A stretch of 33,572 nt of DNA from a virus, in IMG/VR virus record IMGVR_UViG_3300027969_000269, positions 1 to 33,572 of that record, one strand, 5' to 3'. Of the stretch, positions 5,795 through 12,608 are shown in pieces. A model generated the notes under the pieces. The model saw only the letters and a program-made list of their open reading frames with translations. It was not told where the DNA came from and ran no database searches. A program made the translations under genes and the position numbers. Position 1 is the first letter of the stretch, and the number at the start of each line of letters is the position of its first letter.

Positions 5795-7117
5795 ATGAAC
5801 CAACCAACCCAACCCACCCCAACCCCACTAGTCAACGTTCACGCTTTGACCTACATTGAAACCGCCTCGCATGGATACTTGCGCGCGCCGTTTGATGAGC
5901 TGTTAAAGCTGCCGCACTACGAGCTGGACAAAATCACGCGCTATTCACTCATCGATCCACGCAAGCGCCTAGCTTACTTGGAAGAAGATTGCGACCTTGC
6001 GCACTTTATCCGCGCCGCGCAAATCAGCGCCGACGATTGGCAACGCGTCCCGCGCGACCACGTTGACGAAATAGACCGCGCGCCGCTTGCGCAATTTGCC
6101 CCCGCGCTTATCAAGCCCTCCAATCGCTTGACGATTGACGCGGGAAGGAAAAAGCTTGCGCGCGCCTTCGCCTTTGTAGCTGCCGCCATGTCCATCGATC
6201 CAAACCGCCAAGCGCTCAACGGCGTCCAGCTTGAAATAGAAAAAGGCAAACGACTTGGCTTGTTAATCGCGACGGACGGACGCCGCTTGCATGCTTATAG
6301 CTTCGAGCTTGCCCATGTCGCGCCTTGCGACCTTAGCGCGTTAATCCCGCGCGAAGCTGTTGAAAATTTGATCAAACCCCGCGCGACGCTTAACTTCAAA
6401 CGCGTCGAAAAAGAGAAACACAGCGGACAAATTGCCATGACATTTGAGCGCCACGAAGCTCTCAGCGATTGGCTTGCGCCGATTTGGATCGAGATTGACG
6501 GCGAGCGCTATAAAACCGAAACAGCTTACACCTTCCCCAAATGGCGCCAAGTAATCCCGAAAGACCGCCAGCTTACCGCGCCGCTTGACATAAGCTTACT
6601 AGCTGCCGCGCTCGACGCGCATGAACGCGCTTGCGCCGACTTTGTAGCCGATTGCCTTACGCTCTCAGCGCCACGCATACAAGGCGCCTTCGACGTTGGC
6701 GGCGCTGCACATCATGACCGAACAAAGAAAGACATTGAGCGCCAAGCTAAGCGCGAGCTGCGCGCGTCAACCCTAGCGGAAAATCTAGCTATTGAAATTA
6801 TCAACCCTGAGCGCTACCAATACTTAGCGCTGCCCAAGCTGCGCCAGCTTATAGCAAAAATAGAAAACAATACCCCGCGCCTGACTTCGACGGACAGCTT
6901 CGATCCTGACGCGCATTTGAACTTGCGCGCGGAATACGTCCGCGACGCCGTTGAAGCTTGCGCCTTGCTTAACCAGCCGCCCGCCGTTGACGTTGACTTA
7001 GACCCCATAAAACGGACGCCCAAGCTGTCCCCAATCCAATTTGGGAACGCCGCGCACCTTACCAGCTCGACATGCAGCGGCTACGTTTTGATCATGCCCA
7101 TGCGCTTAACCGCTTAA
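5795..7117 (+). CDS. Beta sliding clamp homologue with N-terminal DUF7007-like domain
   Basis: This 440-residue protein appears to be a DNA polymerase III beta clamp (DnaN) homologue carrying an extra N-terminal domain. Residues 25-75 (SHGYLRAPFDELL, then RLAYLEEDCDLAHFI) resemble the DUF7007-type domain of phage and plasmid proteins. From about residue 115 clamp features appear in order: LARAFAFVAAAM, LNGVQLEI, IATDGRRL (158-165, the ATDGHRL motif of DnaN), TFPKWRQVIP (246-255, matching the Y/F-P-x-x-x-x-V-I-P motif of domain II), LRAEYVRDAVEA (377-388, domain III) and a terminal YVLIMPMRL (430-438), the hallmark DnaN C-terminus. It would form a ring that tethers a polymerase to DNA. No polymerase or clamp loader is in the window. 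It is the longest gene of the GC-rich island. The clamp call is strong; the N-terminal domain name is from memory. Confidence 0.75.
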   Translation: MNQPTQPTPTPLVNVHALTYIETASHGYLRAPFDELLKLPHYELDKITRYSLIDPRKRLAYLEEDCDLAHFIRAAQISADDWQRVPRDHVDEIDRAPLAQFAPALIKPSNRLTIDAGRKKLARAFAFVAAAMSIDPNRQALNGVQLEIEKGKRLGLLIATDGRRLHAYSFELAHVAPCDLSALIPREAVENLIKPRATLNFKRVEKEKHSGQIAMTFERHEALSDWLAPIWIEIDGERYKTETAYTFPKWRQVIPKDRQLTAPLDISLLAAALDAHERACADFVADCLTLSAPRIQGAFDVGGAAHHDRTKKDIERQAKRELRASTLAENLAIEIINPERYQYLALPKLRQLIAKIENNTPRLTSTDSFDPDAHLNLRAEYVRDAVEACALLNQPPAVDVDLDPIKRTPKLSPIQFGNAAHLTSSTCSGYVLIMPMRLTA

Positions 7118-7136
7118 CCTTAACCCGCCTAAGCTC

Positions 7137-7451
7137 ATGACCTTTGACAATACACCCACCGCCGTCCGCGAAGCCAACCGCCAGCTCATGAACGCGCAAG
7201 CTTGGCTATCCCGCAAACGCACCGAATACAAACGCGCCCGCGAGGATCTAGCCCGCGCCGTCGATTGGGCGCGCGACTATCATGACAAGCTTCCAACCTT
7301 GCCCGCCGATTTGGTCGAGAAATACGCGCGCGAGATTGGCGCAGCTGCGATTGAATACATGGACGCCCGCGAAGCTTACGACGCCGCCACCGAAGAAACC
7401 ACGCGCGCGCGCGAAGCTTACAAAATGGCAACCCAGAAAAATCCCTTATGA
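7137..7451 (+). CDS. Coiled-coil protein, hypothetical
   Basis: A 104-residue, highly helical protein: ANRQLMNAQAWLSRKRTEYK, later AIEYMDAREAYDAATEETTR. The alternating acidic and basic residues with regular Ala/Leu/Tyr suggest a two-helix coiled coil. No family recognised. It begins 19 bases after the clamp gene and its stop overlaps the next ATG (ATGA at 7448-7451), so it is translationally coupled downstream. Confidence 0.55.
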   Translation: MTFDNTPTAVREANRQLMNAQAWLSRKRTEYKRAREDLARAVDWARDYHDKLPTLPADLVEKYAREIGAAAIEYMDAREAYDAATEETTRAREAYKMATQKNPL

Positions 7452-7651
7452 ACCATAAAACATACGAAATACACCCCGAGGATCGACGCGATTGGCAGCG
7501 CGCAATCCCGCAGCCGCCCCTCCCGCCGCGCATTTACCCGCCGCGCCCCAATAGCTACCAGCTACTGAGCGCGCGAGTTTTAGGCGTCGAGATTAAGCTG
7601 ACCGCGCACCGCCAACCGCTGCGCTTAACCCTCAACGCGTCAATCAAATGA
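7448..7651 (+). CDS. Small Pro/Arg-rich protein
   Basis: A 67-residue protein with a Pro-rich centre (AIPQPPLPPRIYPPRPNSYQ) and a strand-rich C-terminus (LGVEIKLTAHRQPLRLTLNA). It overlaps both neighbours by ATGA junctions (7448-7451 and 7648-7651), which is the main support for it being real. Function unknown. Confidence 0.5.
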   Translation: MNHKTYEIHPEDRRDWQRAIPQPPLPPRIYPPRPNSYQLLSARVLGVEIKLTAHRQPLRLTLNASIK

Positions 7652-7842
7652 GCTCCGCACAAACCCCCGACCTTGCCGCGACCTTAACAGCTGCGCAAGC
7701 TGCCGCAGCCGCCGCCCAATCCCCCGAAGATTGGCAGCGCGCCGCCGCCTTGCTAGCTCTAGCCCGCGCGCTTGCCCAAGCTCACGCCGCCGCCGCCCGC
7801 GTTAAACCATTAACCCCCTCAAACCATGCCCAAAAAGTTTGA
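7648..7842 (+). CDS. Small Ala-rich helical protein
   Basis: A 64-residue protein dominated by Ala (LTAAQAAAAAAQSPEDWQRA). It starts at an ATGA overlap with the previous gene and its last 17 bases overlap the next one. The low complexity makes coding status less certain than for its neighbours, although the overlaps at both ends fit the island's compact organisation. Confidence 0.45.
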   Translation: MSSAQTPDLAATLTAAQAAAAAAQSPEDWQRAAALLALARALAQAHAAAARVKPLTPSNHAQKV

Positions 7843-7996
7843 TCCCGAAACACAAGCCCGCCGCGATTTTATACGCTGGAACTTGGCAAACCCGCCGCCT
7901 GATTTTCACAAGCTGCCCGCCGAAACCCGCCGCCGTATAAAGCGCGACGCGCTCAACAGACTTAATGGCAAACCCTCAACACTTAAAAAAACCTAA
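7826..7996 (+). CDS. 56-residue basic protein, hypothetical
   Basis: This short frame encodes MPKKFDPETQARRDFIRWNL and ends RLNGKPSTLKKT. It is basic (many Arg and Lys), with an amphipathic helix around RRRIKRDALNRL, and may bind nucleic acid. The ATG follows the typical C/A-rich leader (CCCCCTCAAACC). It overlaps the end of the previous gene by 17 bases in another frame and stops 12 bases before the next ATG. The D-P-E-T-Q-A-R-R-D-F-I-R-W-N pattern looks like a real protein rather than chance. Confidence 0.5.
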   Translation: MPKKFDPETQARRDFIRWNLANPPPDFHKLPAETRRRIKRDALNRLNGKPSTLKKT

Positions 7997-8008
7997 ACAA
8001 ACCAACCT

Positions 8009-8509
8009 ATGAAAAAACCCAAAAAGAAAAAACCCACCCGCCGCCTTGCGCCTTACCCGCCCGAGCTTGGCAATCCGCGTCAACACTTAGGAGAAAAGCG
8101 CTTTACCCCCATGGGCGTTTGGATCGGTCGCGACCCCGCCTTTTTCGTCGGGATTGATGAACACCACGCTTTGATCAAATCGCGCTGCCCTGAGGCGTTC
8201 AGGGCGCTTGTTAATTGCGCCTATAAGCTGCATGGCTTCGATTGCATACTTTGCAACGTCGGCGAAAGCGAAGCTATAAGCGAAGCTATTGAACACGTTG
8301 AGCAGCTCGCCGCTGGAATTGCCCGCTGGATCTATGGGGACAGCGCCCAAATCTACCACCAGCGCGACCCGCGCGGCTGCCCTCTTTACGTCCAATGGGA
8401 TAAAATGCCTGACAGATTGCGCTCTATTTGGGACAGCGAGCGCGGGCTGCCAATCTATTTAGAGCTGTCAAAAGAATGGCGCGAAGAATGGGAAGCCGAT
8501 CCTGAATAA
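8009..8509 (+). CDS. Conserved phage-type protein with YHQRDPRGCPLYV motif
   Basis: A 166-residue protein with a Lys-rich start (MKKPKKKKPTRR) and a C-terminal half containing AEHVEQLAAGIA-like helix and IYHQRDPRGCPLYVQW at about residues 117-132. The 'Y-H-Q-x-D-P-R-G-C-x-L-Y' motif is one I have seen in uncharacterised phage and plasmid proteins; function unknown. It is the last gene of the GC-rich island and is followed directly by the terminator at 8534-8560. Cys and His residues (LHGFDCILCNVG) could bind metal, which is speculative. Confidence 0.6.
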   Translation: MKKPKKKKPTRRLAPYPPELGNPRQHLGEKRFTPMGVWIGRDPAFFVGIDEHHALIKSRCPEAFRALVNCAYKLHGFDCILCNVGESEAISEAIEHVEQLAAGIARWIYGDSAQIYHQRDPRGCPLYVQWDKMPDRLRSIWDSERGLPIYLELSKEWREEWEADPE

Positions 8510-8533
8510 AACCCCAACCCTCCCGACAGACTA

Positions 8534-8560
8534 GGCGGCGTTCACAGCGCCGCCTTTTTT
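8534..8560 (+). terminator. Rho-independent terminator of the GC-rich island
   Basis: GGCGGCG (8534-8540), a 7-base loop, CGCCGCC (8548-8554) and six T residues (8555-8560) form a textbook intrinsic terminator 25 bases after the stop of the last island gene. Confidence 0.9.
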
Positions 8561-8569
8561 GCGCCTGAA

Positions 8570-8591
8570 CAAATCGCGGACAAATCGCGGA
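8570..8591 (+). repeat. Tandem 11-bp repeat
   Basis: CAAATCGCGGA occurs twice in direct succession (8570-8580 and 8581-8591) just downstream of the island terminator. Two perfect copies may bind a regulator or may be a simple duplication. Confidence 0.7.
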
Positions 8592-8814
8592 CAGCGCGCA
8601 GCTCGACGGACGCGCGGCGCTCGACGTCGGCGCGAGCTACCCCCACTAAGAAATCTATTTGAGGGGAGGGAGGGGGAGGGCGCTTTAGAAAGCCCACCCA
8701 GCTAAAAACCATTTTGTATTATCAAATTTATGCACTTTTTGATATGTCGGTTATACGATCTGATATACGTGACTTACATATATGGTTGACATATATCGCG
8801 ACATAGAAATTAAC

Positions 8815-8845
8815 ATAGTATTTATAGAGCAAATACTATTGCTCT
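8815..8845 (+). promoter_or_regulatory. Two mutually exclusive hairpins, attenuator-like
   Basis: ATAGTATTT (8815-8823) pairs perfectly with AAATACTAT (8831-8839) around a 7-base loop. AGAGCAA (8826-8832) pairs perfectly with TTGCTCT (8839-8845) around a 6-base loop. The two stems share bases, so only one can form at a time. The second is followed by AATAAAAAT rather than a T-run, so termination on the plus strand is uncertain. Confidence 0.5.
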
Positions 8846-8952
8846 AATAAAAATACTTAAATAGCTGGCTACGCCATTTATTTATGCTTATGCCTCCCTT
8901 CGGGGGCTACGCAAAATAAAAAGCTATTTTACCCCCACCCCCCTAAACATTT

Positions 8953-9294
8953 ATGAAAAACCAAAAACCTAACAGCCGCCGCCACTTTTCTGGATATTGG
9001 AAAAAGATCTGGAGTAGGAACCGCGAGAACATGACTAACCACATCAACAATCTGAACCGCCAGAAAACCCAGGCGAGTTTGGAGAGGGTGAAACTTGTAA
9101 AGGCAATCATCAGTAACTTGCCCAAAGAACCCATGACGGCAAGCCGCCTTCGTGATCAGGTGTCGGAGTATTGGCAAGAGTTCTATGGCGATGAAATGAC
9201 CACCACGAAAGCTTGGTGCCTGACTAGACTTTGCATAAAGCATGGCCTATTCCTAAGACAGTCCAACGGCATGTATATAATTAACGTTGACTAA
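8953..9294 (+). CDS. Probable winged-helix regulator or small phage DNA-binding protein
   Basis: A 113-residue basic protein. The N-terminal part (FSGYWKKIWSRNRENMTNHI) and the C-terminal LVKAIISNLPKEPMTASRLR followed by CLTRLCIKHGLFLRQSNGMY read like a winged helix: a helix pair, then 'I-K-H-G-L-F' leading into a beta wing. DNA binding is inferred from this fold-like pattern only. It is the first gene of the AT-rich plus-strand arm, after the structured leader, a position that suits a regulator. The start follows TAAACATTT with no Shine-Dalgarno sequence. Confidence 0.5.
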   Translation: MKNQKPNSRRHFSGYWKKIWSRNRENMTNHINNLNRQKTQASLERVKLVKAIISNLPKEPMTASRLRDQVSEYWQEFYGDEMTTTKAWCLTRLCIKHGLFLRQSNGMYIINVD

Positions 9295-9308
9295 TGTTGA
9301 TAAGTATG

Positions 9309-9324
9309 TGAATAAGTTTATTCA
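9309..9324. promoter_or_regulatory. Inverted repeat touching a start codon
   Basis: TGAATAA (9309-9315) and TTATTCA (9318-9324) are perfect inverted copies with two bases between. The right arm ends on the first base of the ATG at 9324. It could be a protein-binding site or an RNA hairpin limiting translation of the next gene. Confidence 0.35.
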
Positions 9325-9536
9325 TGATTACAAGTGAGTCAGATGACGAGCAGCTGGAAGCTATAATTGAAAAAGCAAACGCGGTTTCAAGCAACCTGGT
9401 TACGGCGTATGTAGCCATCATGTTGGATCTTGATGTAACTGAGTCAGATAGGCGTAATTTCAAATGGATGATAGATGACGCGCGGGCGCTGGTTCAGATT
9501 GTCACAAGCTTAACCAATCTAAGAAACAACAAATGA
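9324..9536 (+). CDS. Small helical protein, unknown
   Basis: A 70-residue, acidic, all-helical protein (MITSESDDEQLEAIIEKANA ... DARALVQIVTSLTNLRNNK). No family recognised. Its stop overlaps the next start (ATGA at 9533-9536). It sits between two probable DNA-binding proteins ahead of the terminase genes. Confidence 0.55.
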   Translation: MITSESDDEQLEAIIEKANAVSSNLVTAYVAIMLDLDVTESDRRNFKWMIDDARALVQIVTSLTNLRNNK

Positions 9537-10036
9537 ATGAAGAAATAGAAAATGAATGGAAAGCTTTTGTAGATGGATTAACACCTGAGCAAAGAAAAGA
9601 ACTTACGGACGCTGGATTTAACATATACGACATTAACGACGATGGTGTGCCAAAACCGCACAGATACATTTACGACCAGGAAAAGTTTTGTAGGCCAATT
9701 ACGATAAACGAATGGAAAGCGGATCTTAGGGACGAAGAAAACAACGATGGTGTAATTAACGTATTGTCATCAATTATCGCAAAGGTGATAGACGCGCTAG
9801 ATTGCACGACAAACAAAGAAGTCCTTATGCACAATGATTGCATACGACTTGCGCTTGGTTATAGAACCTATAAGTCTATGGCTGACGTTGCCAAGAAATA
9901 TGACGTCAAGCGAGCTACGATTTCCTGGCGCGTAAAGCAAATTCAGAAACGATTAAACATTGAACCAAGTATTTACATGCGCTGCACCGAAACCTGTGAG
10001 ATCTCAAAACAAAGCGCCAAGCGCCGAAAGAAATGA
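9533..10036 (+). CDS. Helix-turn-helix protein, sigma region 4-like
   Basis: A 167-residue protein. Residues 113-142 (YKSMADVAKKYDVKRATISW then RVKQIQKRLNI) form a clear helix-turn-helix of the kind found in sigma region 4 and in phage packaging or late regulators: 'S-M-x-x-V-A-x-x-x-x-V-x-x-A-T-I-S-x-R-V-K'. The C-terminus is basic (SAKRRKK). The acidic N-terminal half has no recognised domain. It overlaps its neighbours by four bases on each side and directly precedes the small terminase. It could be a packaging accessory, or a transcription factor for late genes that share the TTTGAC-N4-GGC block. Confidence 0.6.
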   Translation: MNEEIENEWKAFVDGLTPEQRKELTDAGFNIYDINDDGVPKPHRYIYDQEKFCRPITINEWKADLRDEENNDGVINVLSSIIAKVIDALDCTTNKEVLMHNDCIRLALGYRTYKSMADVAKKYDVKRATISWRVKQIQKRLNIEPSIYMRCTETCEISKQSAKRRKK

Positions 10037-10680
10037 AAGTAAGAGCCGTTGACATAGCCGAACGTTTAGGTCTTTCAAGACAGACCATTAACGCCTATCT
10101 CCGAGAAGGTATGCCAGATATCAGCATTGAAGCAGCTGAAGCTTGGTATTCCGAAAAGATGACTAGACGGACTGATAATAGTATTGTTCCGATTGATGGG
10201 GAAATCGTAGATGAGGACTTTGCTAAGATTGTCGAAAAGCACAGGGAATTAAAAGCGTTAGCATACGACCAATACCTTGAAGATTTACGCGAGCGCTCTC
10301 CGCAGCAAGCCAAGTCCTACGCTACCTACGACAAGCTTGTTAAAACCCTAGTATCCCTAGAAAGAGAATTACAAGCGCGGCAAATTGCCAATAGAGAACT
10401 TATCAAAGCTCAAACAGCTATAGACCGATTTGGTAAAGTTATTCTTTCTATCCGTAACGAAATTAGTTTATTGCCATTAAAGGTTTCCGCTAAGGCAAAT
10501 CCTGACGCGCCAGGAACAGCTATGAAAGCGATAGAAACCGAAGTTAATAAAATGCTTACGCGTCTAGCTGGTCAAGCTGATGATGTAGCAAACGAAATGG
10601 TGGAAGTTCAGATTGAGCTTCCTAAGGAAGAAATAACAGACATACCTGATGAAATCGAACCAGACGGAAATACAGTTTGA
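10033..10680 (+). CDS. Terminase small subunit (Nu1-like)
   Basis: The 215-residue protein opens with a winged-helix/HTH, VRAVDIAERLGLSRQTINAY followed by LREGMP (residues 2-28), the typical start of Nu1-type small terminases, which recognise the packaging site. A long helical region follows (about 68-145) and then ISLLPLKVSAKANPDAP (about 147-163), close to the 'L-P-x-x-x-A-x-x-L/A' segment of this family. It would bind DNA and recruit the large subunit encoded next. The stop lies 32 bases inside the large-subunit gene, which supports coupling. Confidence 0.8.
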   Translation: MKVRAVDIAERLGLSRQTINAYLREGMPDISIEAAEAWYSEKMTRRTDNSIVPIDGEIVDEDFAKIVEKHRELKALAYDQYLEDLRERSPQQAKSYATYDKLVKTLVSLERELQARQIANRELIKAQTAIDRFGKVILSIRNEISLLPLKVSAKANPDAPGTAMKAIETEVNKMLTRLAGQADDVANEMVEVQIELPKEEITDIPDEIEPDGNTV

Positions 10681-12496
10681 AAAGGCGCTAAGGCAATTAC
10701 TTGCCCCAGATCCTGATGGGGATATAATTGCATGGTTAGAAAAGAATGTTAAGAACATACCTTACTCGCCGCAGCAAGGCCCATTTAGAATTGAGTCAAC
10801 GCCATACTTAGCGCCGATACTTCGCGCGTTACAAGACCCTGAAGTTGAGACGATTGTAGTGATGGGTAATGTTCAATCTGGTAAGTCAATGATCCTTGAA
10901 TTATGGTCAGCTTTTATTCCATCAAGAACGCCTGGACCAACGTTATTACTTCAAGACGTAAATGAGAACGCACAAGATTGGCAGGAAACTCGCTTGCGCC
11001 CATTGTGGGAAAGCACACCGCCTACAAGAGACAGATTGAACAATAATCTTAAAAGCAAATGGAACACTACCCAATTTGAAAGAAACGTTATTTGGGTATT
11101 AGGCGCTCACAATACTAAGAACTTACAACGCCGTTCAATCAGATTTCTAGGTGGTGACGAGTGCTGGCTATGGCCTAATGGTGCTTTAACTCAATCGCTC
11201 GCGCGTAGAACAGCTTTTGCATGGCAAGGTAAATCGGTATTCGTTTCTCAAGGTGGCGTGGATAATGATGAATTTACTAATTTATTTAATTCTACCGATC
11301 GCGCTGAGTGGTCTTTCCGATGTGTTAAATGTGACTTTAGACAACCCTTTGAATGGAGTCAGTTGAAATACCCAGAAAACTCTAAGACAGCAACAGGTTG
11401 GAATTTAGACGCCGTAAGATCTGGTTGTGAATACGAGTGCAAGAGTTGTAAGCATAGATACCTAGACAGAAACAGCGTAAGGGCTGAAATGCTATCCAAA
11501 GCTGAATACGTCCCAATCAATACATCAGCGCCTAAAGGACGTCGCGGGTTTCATTTTAACGCTTTGTCTATGCTATGGGGATTGAGTTGGGGGGATCTTG
11601 CCGTTGAGTGCATTGAAGCCGCCAATTCAGAAAGTAATGCTGGAGATGATACCAAGCGCCGAGACTTCAAACAAAAGCGCCTGGCGCTGTCATGGAGTGA
11701 TGAACCCGACGATGATGGCGGTGAAGTATTGCCTAGCGGTTATTTAATGGGAGAAGATTGGGCTGATGAAGCTGCAAGTATTAACAGCAAGGTAGTTGCG
11801 CCTCCGTTTGATGAAGATCAGTTGAAGAATACTAGTTTTATTAAATTAAGATTTATGTCTGTGGACGTTCAGCGAAAGGGGTTTTATATCTTGATAAGAT
11901 CCTGGTCGGCAGATGGTAAGAGCCGTATTGTCCATTGGGAATACGTTGATACTTGGGAACAGGTTAGACAATTACAGGTCAGTTACAAAGTAGCTGAGAT
12001 ATTTACATTTGTGGACTCAGGCGATGGTCCAAACATGGACGAGGTTTATAGAAATTGCGCGACCTACGGCTGGAACGCCACAAAAGGTTCTGGCAATACA
12101 GATTTCCCCTGGAAGGTTCAAACGCCTTACGGAATGAAAATTGCCTATCGACCTTACTCACCAGCCAAGATAGCTCAGATTGGAAAACAGTCCTGTCGGG
12201 TGTTCCATTATTCAAATTTAATTTTAAAAGATACGCTTATGCGACTTCGCAAAGCTGGACACCATACTTACGCGTCGAATTGCGGGGACGAATACCGAAA
12301 GCAAATGCAATCCGAGCATAGAAGCCGAACCGAGACAGGTAAGCCCATTTGGTTGCAGATTGGAGATCGCCCAAATCACCTATGGGATTGCGAGACTATG
12401 GGTATTTTACCAGCTTTAATGGCTAAATTGATAGGTAAGGGTAAAAATAAAAACGCAACTGACGAAAAAGCTGTTGACAAGCCGCCTGAGTCATAA
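10649..12496 (+). CDS. Terminase large subunit, GpA family
   Basis: The 615-residue protein is the ATP-driven DNA packaging motor with a nuclease domain, of the phage lambda GpA type. The Walker A-like loop is GNVQSGKS (73-80); Walker B is IRFLGGDE (164-171). Four cysteines in two CxxC pairs (C225/C228 and C264/C267) form a zinc finger typical of GpA proteins. The nuclease part starts at SVDVQ (404-408, Asp406) and includes FVDSGDG and the closing NHLWDCE. Length is in the usual range of 600-700. The ATG at 10649 overlaps the small subunit gene. It is followed by a strong hairpin (12509-12581) that may end transcription. Confidence 0.95.
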   Translation: MKSNQTEIQFEKALRQLLAPDPDGDIIAWLEKNVKNIPYSPQQGPFRIESTPYLAPILRALQDPEVETIVVMGNVQSGKSMILELWSAFIPSRTPGPTLLLQDVNENAQDWQETRLRPLWESTPPTRDRLNNNLKSKWNTTQFERNVIWVLGAHNTKNLQRRSIRFLGGDECWLWPNGALTQSLARRTAFAWQGKSVFVSQGGVDNDEFTNLFNSTDRAEWSFRCVKCDFRQPFEWSQLKYPENSKTATGWNLDAVRSGCEYECKSCKHRYLDRNSVRAEMLSKAEYVPINTSAPKGRRGFHFNALSMLWGLSWGDLAVECIEAANSESNAGDDTKRRDFKQKRLALSWSDEPDDDGGEVLPSGYLMGEDWADEAASINSKVVAPPFDEDQLKNTSFIKLRFMSVDVQRKGFYILIRSWSADGKSRIVHWEYVDTWEQVRQLQVSYKVAEIFTFVDSGDGPNMDEVYRNCATYGWNATKGSGNTDFPWKVQTPYGMKIAYRPYSPAKIAQIGKQSCRVFHYSNLILKDTLMRLRKAGHHTYASNCGDEYRKQMQSEHRSRTETGKPIWLQIGDRPNHLWDCETMGILPALMAKLIGKGKNKNATDEKAVDKPPES

Positions 12497-12508
12497 AAGA
12501 TGAACTTA

Positions 12509-12590
12509 AGACTGTTACCTTCTTTTTTCTCCGTAATAATAGTGGCTGTTGTTATGGTGGTTGTTCGGGAGGTAACAGTCTCTTTTCTTT
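12509..12590 (+). terminator. Long-stem structured RNA / terminator after the terminase gene
   Basis: AGACTGTTACC (12509-12519) pairs perfectly with GGTAACAGTCT (12571-12581), and the stem can be extended by four more pairs with G-U wobble. Inside, CCGTAATAA (12531-12539) pairs with TTGTTATGG (12549-12557). A T-rich run (TCTTTTCTTT, 12581-12590) follows. The long branched form is unusual for a plain terminator but fits one combined with a structured RNA. Confidence 0.6.
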
Positions 12591-12600
12591 GACTATTGGC
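12588..12600 (+). promoter_or_regulatory. Late motif copy A, TTTGAC-N4-GGC
   Basis: TTTGACTATTGGC, followed by TAAAAGTT and then the ATG at 12609 (8-base gap). It starts within the T-run of the preceding hairpin. This is one of five copies upstream of late genes; it is a candidate late promoter. Confidence 0.5.
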
Positions 12601-12608
12601 TAAAAGTT

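Larger units (their letters stand above)
8561..8952 (+). promoter_or_regulatory. Structured non-coding leader before the late region
   Basis: This 392-base stretch holds no gene I can support. The first 80 bases are GC-rich and contain a tandem 11-bp repeat; composition turns AT-rich around 8690. Between 8743 and 8805 an inverted pair TATGTCG/CGACATA (8743-8749, 8799-8805) encloses ACATATAT repeats and TTGACA (8786-8791), which has a weak partner TAACAT (8811-8816, 19-base spacer). Overlapping hairpins (8815-8845) and a larger folded element (8859-8929) follow. It probably carries the promoter and leader for the genes from 8953. Confidence 0.45.

Noticed and set aside
5366-5835. Minus-strand frames within the GC-rich island
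   Set aside because: GC-rich sequence keeps opposite frames open; their translations are Arg/Ser/Ala-biased and overlap the plus-strand genes, which have consistent junctions.
8561-8952. tRNA or CRISPR-like structure in the leader
   Set aside because: No cloverleaf with a T-arm and acceptor end, and the repeats are too few and too short for CRISPR.
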